Made by a program: the position numbers and the translations under genes. Of a DNA stretch of 50,842 bases, positions 49,221 to 50,842 are shown one piece after another. The notes beneath the pieces are model-generated. The model searched no databases, had not been told where the DNA came from, and worked only from the letters and a program-made list of their open reading frames with translations. How positions within the stretch are numbered: the stretch's first letter is position 1; every line of letters starts with the position of its first letter. Source of the DNA: Acidobacteriaceae bacterium (GTDB taxonomy: Bacteria > Acidobacteriota > Terriglobia > Terriglobales > Acidobacteriaceae); NCBI GenBank assembly GCA_003142935.1, contig PLOG01000188.1, positions 15,263-66,104 on the forward strand, read 5' to 3'.

Positions 49221-50842
49221 ATGGCATCTACACGAACGACCGTAGCTCCTCCGTCCAACCGCGTCCGACTGATCGTGGCATCCTCGGTGATGCTCACGTT
49301 CATCTCCTTCTGGCGCGCGGCCGCCATCGTTCTCTGCGATCTGGGATCTTCGGCCTTTTATGCCGGCGGCATCGCCGAGCAGGCAGTGGGCGCGGCCGCC
49401 CCCTGGTTCATTCTCGGCATCATGCTCTTCAGCTTCGCGGTCCGCGCGGTCTACGTCGAGAGCTGTTCGATGTTTACCCGCGGCGGCGTCTACCGCGTCG
49501 TGAAAGAGGCTCTGGGAGGCACTTTTGCCAAGCTGAGCGTGTCCGCGCTGATGTTCGATTACATCCTCACGGGCCCCATCTCCGGCGTCTCTGCCGGGCA
49601 ATATATTACCGGCTTGATGAACGAACTGCTGACGGTCGCGGCCAGCAGCAACTGGCTGCCCCCTGCCTTGATGGACGCTCACCACAACCCCGCGTTCCTG
49701 TTCAACATGAACTACACCTCGGCTGCTTTTGCGGCCGCGGTCACCATCTACTACTGGTGGGAGAATGTCAAGGGTATCGAGGAGTCCAGCGGCAAGGCTC
49801 TGCAGGTCATGGAAATCACCACCGTCATGGTGATCGTTCTGTTGATATGGGGTGTTTTCTCCGTCATGGTGCGGGGCGTTCACCTGCCCCCGCCGCCCAC
49901 CGTGGCCAACCTCAAATTCAGCACCGACGCACTGGGCTTTCTGAAAGGCACGCGCCTGGTTCCGGTTCTGGGCTTGTTTGGAATTCTCATGGCATTCGGC
50001 CACTCCGTGCTCGCCATGAGCGGCGAGGAGAGCCTGGCGCAGGTCAATCGCGAGATCGAGCATCCCAAGCTCAAGAATCTGAAGCGCGCCGCGATTGTCA
50101 TCGCCATCTACAGCCTCATCTTCACCGGCGGCGCCACCTTGCTGGCCTCCATGCTGATTCCAATCGGGCCGCGCACCCATATCTACCAGGACAACCTCAT
50201 CGCCGGACTGGCCATGTACATGGTCGGGCCCCTGTTCTGGCGCATCGCCTTCCGCATCTTTGTAGTGCTGGTGGGCTTCCTGATCCTGTCCGGAGCCATC
50301 AACACCTCGATGATCGGCTCGACCGGCGTGCTGATGCGCGTGGCCGAAGACGGCGTGCTGACCGACTGGTTCCGCAAGCCGCATAACAGGTTCGGCACCA
50401 GTTATCGCATCATCAACATGGTTTTCATTCTCCAGATGACTACCATCGTTGCCTCCAGGGGCAACGTGATCATCCTGGGCGAGGCTTATGCCTTTGGCGT
50501 TATCTGGTCATTCACGTTCAACAGTCTGGCCATGCTGGTGCTGCGCTGGAAGTACCACGGCGAGCGCGGCTGGAAGGTTCCTCCCAACATTCGCATCGGC
50601 AACACAGAGGTTCCGATCGGTCTGCTGTCTGTCTTCATGGTGCTGCTGTCGACGGCTCTCGTCAATTTGTTCACCAAGTCGATTGCCACCGTGAGCGGCA
50701 TTGTTTTCGCCGCCGCCTTCTTCATCATCTTCAGCGTCTCCGAGCGCATCAACCTGCGCCGTCATGCGTTGACCGCACGGCAGATGAAGGACCACTTCCA
50801 GCTCGAGCACCAGGACACTGTAAGCCGCGAGTCGGCGCAAAT
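49221..50842 (+). CDS. APC-superfamily amino-acid permease, 5' part
   Basis: Open from the ATG at 49221 to the window edge (540 codons, no stop reached). About a dozen hydrophobic helices appear, among them VRLIVASSVMLTFISFWRAA and WFILGIMLFSFAVRAVYV at the start, FDYILTGPISGVSAGQY, MVIVLLIWGVFSVMV and FRIFVVLVGFLILSGAIN. GHSVLAMSGEESLAQV carries the AMSGEE segment typical of APC permeases. After the helices a cytoplasmic tail begins (ERINLRRHALTARQMKDHF), so the protein exceeds 540 residues. The substrate is unknown. It lacks a normal glycine-rich helix 1 start. The promoter at 49123-49151 is strong. Confidence 0.85.
   Translation, partial: MASTRTTVAPPSNRVRLIVASSVMLTFISFWRAAAIVLCDLGSSAFYAGGIAEQAVGAAAPWFILGIMLFSFAVRAVYVESCSMFTRGGVYRVVKEALGGTFAKLSVSALMFDYILTGPISGVSAGQYITGLMNELLTVAASSNWLPPALMDAHHNPAFLFNMNYTSAAFAAAVTIYYWWENVKGIEESSGKALQVMEITTVMVIVLLIWGVFSVMVRGVHLPPPPTVANLKFSTDALGFLKGTRLVPVLGLFGILMAFGHSVLAMSGEESLAQVNREIEHPKLKNLKRAAIVIAIYSLIFTGGATLLASMLIPIGPRTHIYQDNLIAGLAMYMVGPLFWRIAFRIFVVLVGFLILSGAINTSMIGSTGVLMRVAEDGVLTDWFRKPHNRFGTSYRIINMVFILQMTTIVASRGNVIILGEAYAFGVIWSFTFNSLAMLVLRWKYHGERGWKVPPNIRIGNTEVPIGLLSVFMVLLSTALVNLFTKSIATVSGIVFAAAFFIIFSVSERINLRRHALTARQMKDHFQLEHQDTVSRESAQ

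Noticed and set aside
1-50842. tRNA, rRNA, CRISPR array, integrase or transposase
   Set aside because: No tRNA T-loop with acceptor pairing, no regularly spaced direct repeats with unique spacers, and no recombinase motif were found by reading; the heptamer arrays lack spacers.

Overview
The window is high-GC bacterial chromosome, densely packed with housekeeping genes on both strands. There is no rRNA, tRNA, phage, IS element or CRISPR array that I can see. Gene content points to an acidobacterium of the Terriglobia type: a TPR-secretin downstream of a Fis-type HTH gene, a stand-alone MlaF-like ATPase, secreted acidobacterial-style hypotheticals, and GC-rich hairpin repeats between genes. 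That assignment is inference from remembered gene content, not from a search.

Layout. 1-5.5 kb: 3' end of xseA, then glmM, a HAD hydrolase, a secreted hypothetical and the ABC-F gene ybiT, all on + and with strongly C-biased third codon positions. 5.5-6.7 kb: HigBA-like toxin-antitoxin (TA) genes and an orphan antidote gene. 6.7-13.1 kb: a glycosyltransferase, then the run purC-cvpA-Fis HTH-HAD phosphatase-secretin. 13.1-24 kb, on -: DsbA-like protein, nadE, a polyprenyl-phosphate sugar transferase, MlaF-like ATPase, mobA, M20 peptidase, rhodanese and an M3 peptidase. 24-30 kb, on +: Uup-like ABC-F, then an NtrC-type regulator, its histidine kinase and a lipoprotein in one tight unit. 30-36 kb, on -: nadK, tlyA, a beta-propeller lipoprotein and a GH31 glycosidase. 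36-43 kb: DUF92 membrane protein, RHH/RelE pair, YdcF-like protein, tsaC, the rRNA methyltransferase-rarA pair, a DUF4160/DUF2442 pair and a VapBC/FitAB-type pair. 43-50.8 kb: DsbD-like reductase, CoA-binding protein, prfB with its programmed frameshift, lnt, a 41-residue membrane protein and the start of an APC permease.

How genes work together. nadE and nadK make NAD and NADP. The DsbA-like and DsbD-like proteins handle envelope thiols. glmM and the sugar transferase supply cell-envelope precursors. lnt matures lipoproteins such as the two encoded here. tlyA, the SpoU methyltransferase, tsaC, prfB and two ABC-F proteins serve translation.

The most unusual material lies between genes. Heptanucleotide tandem arrays sit at 3' gene ends and in two cases supply the stop codon. 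Three copies of a hairpin element show compensatory base changes. A second two-hairpin element occurs in several degenerate copies. Three TA loci carry 16-bp perfect palindromes, one matching the FitA half-sites as I remember them. Many start codons have a TANNNT box 5-9 nt upstream, which suggests leaderless transcription. I found no single locus that I would confidently call a new multi-gene system.
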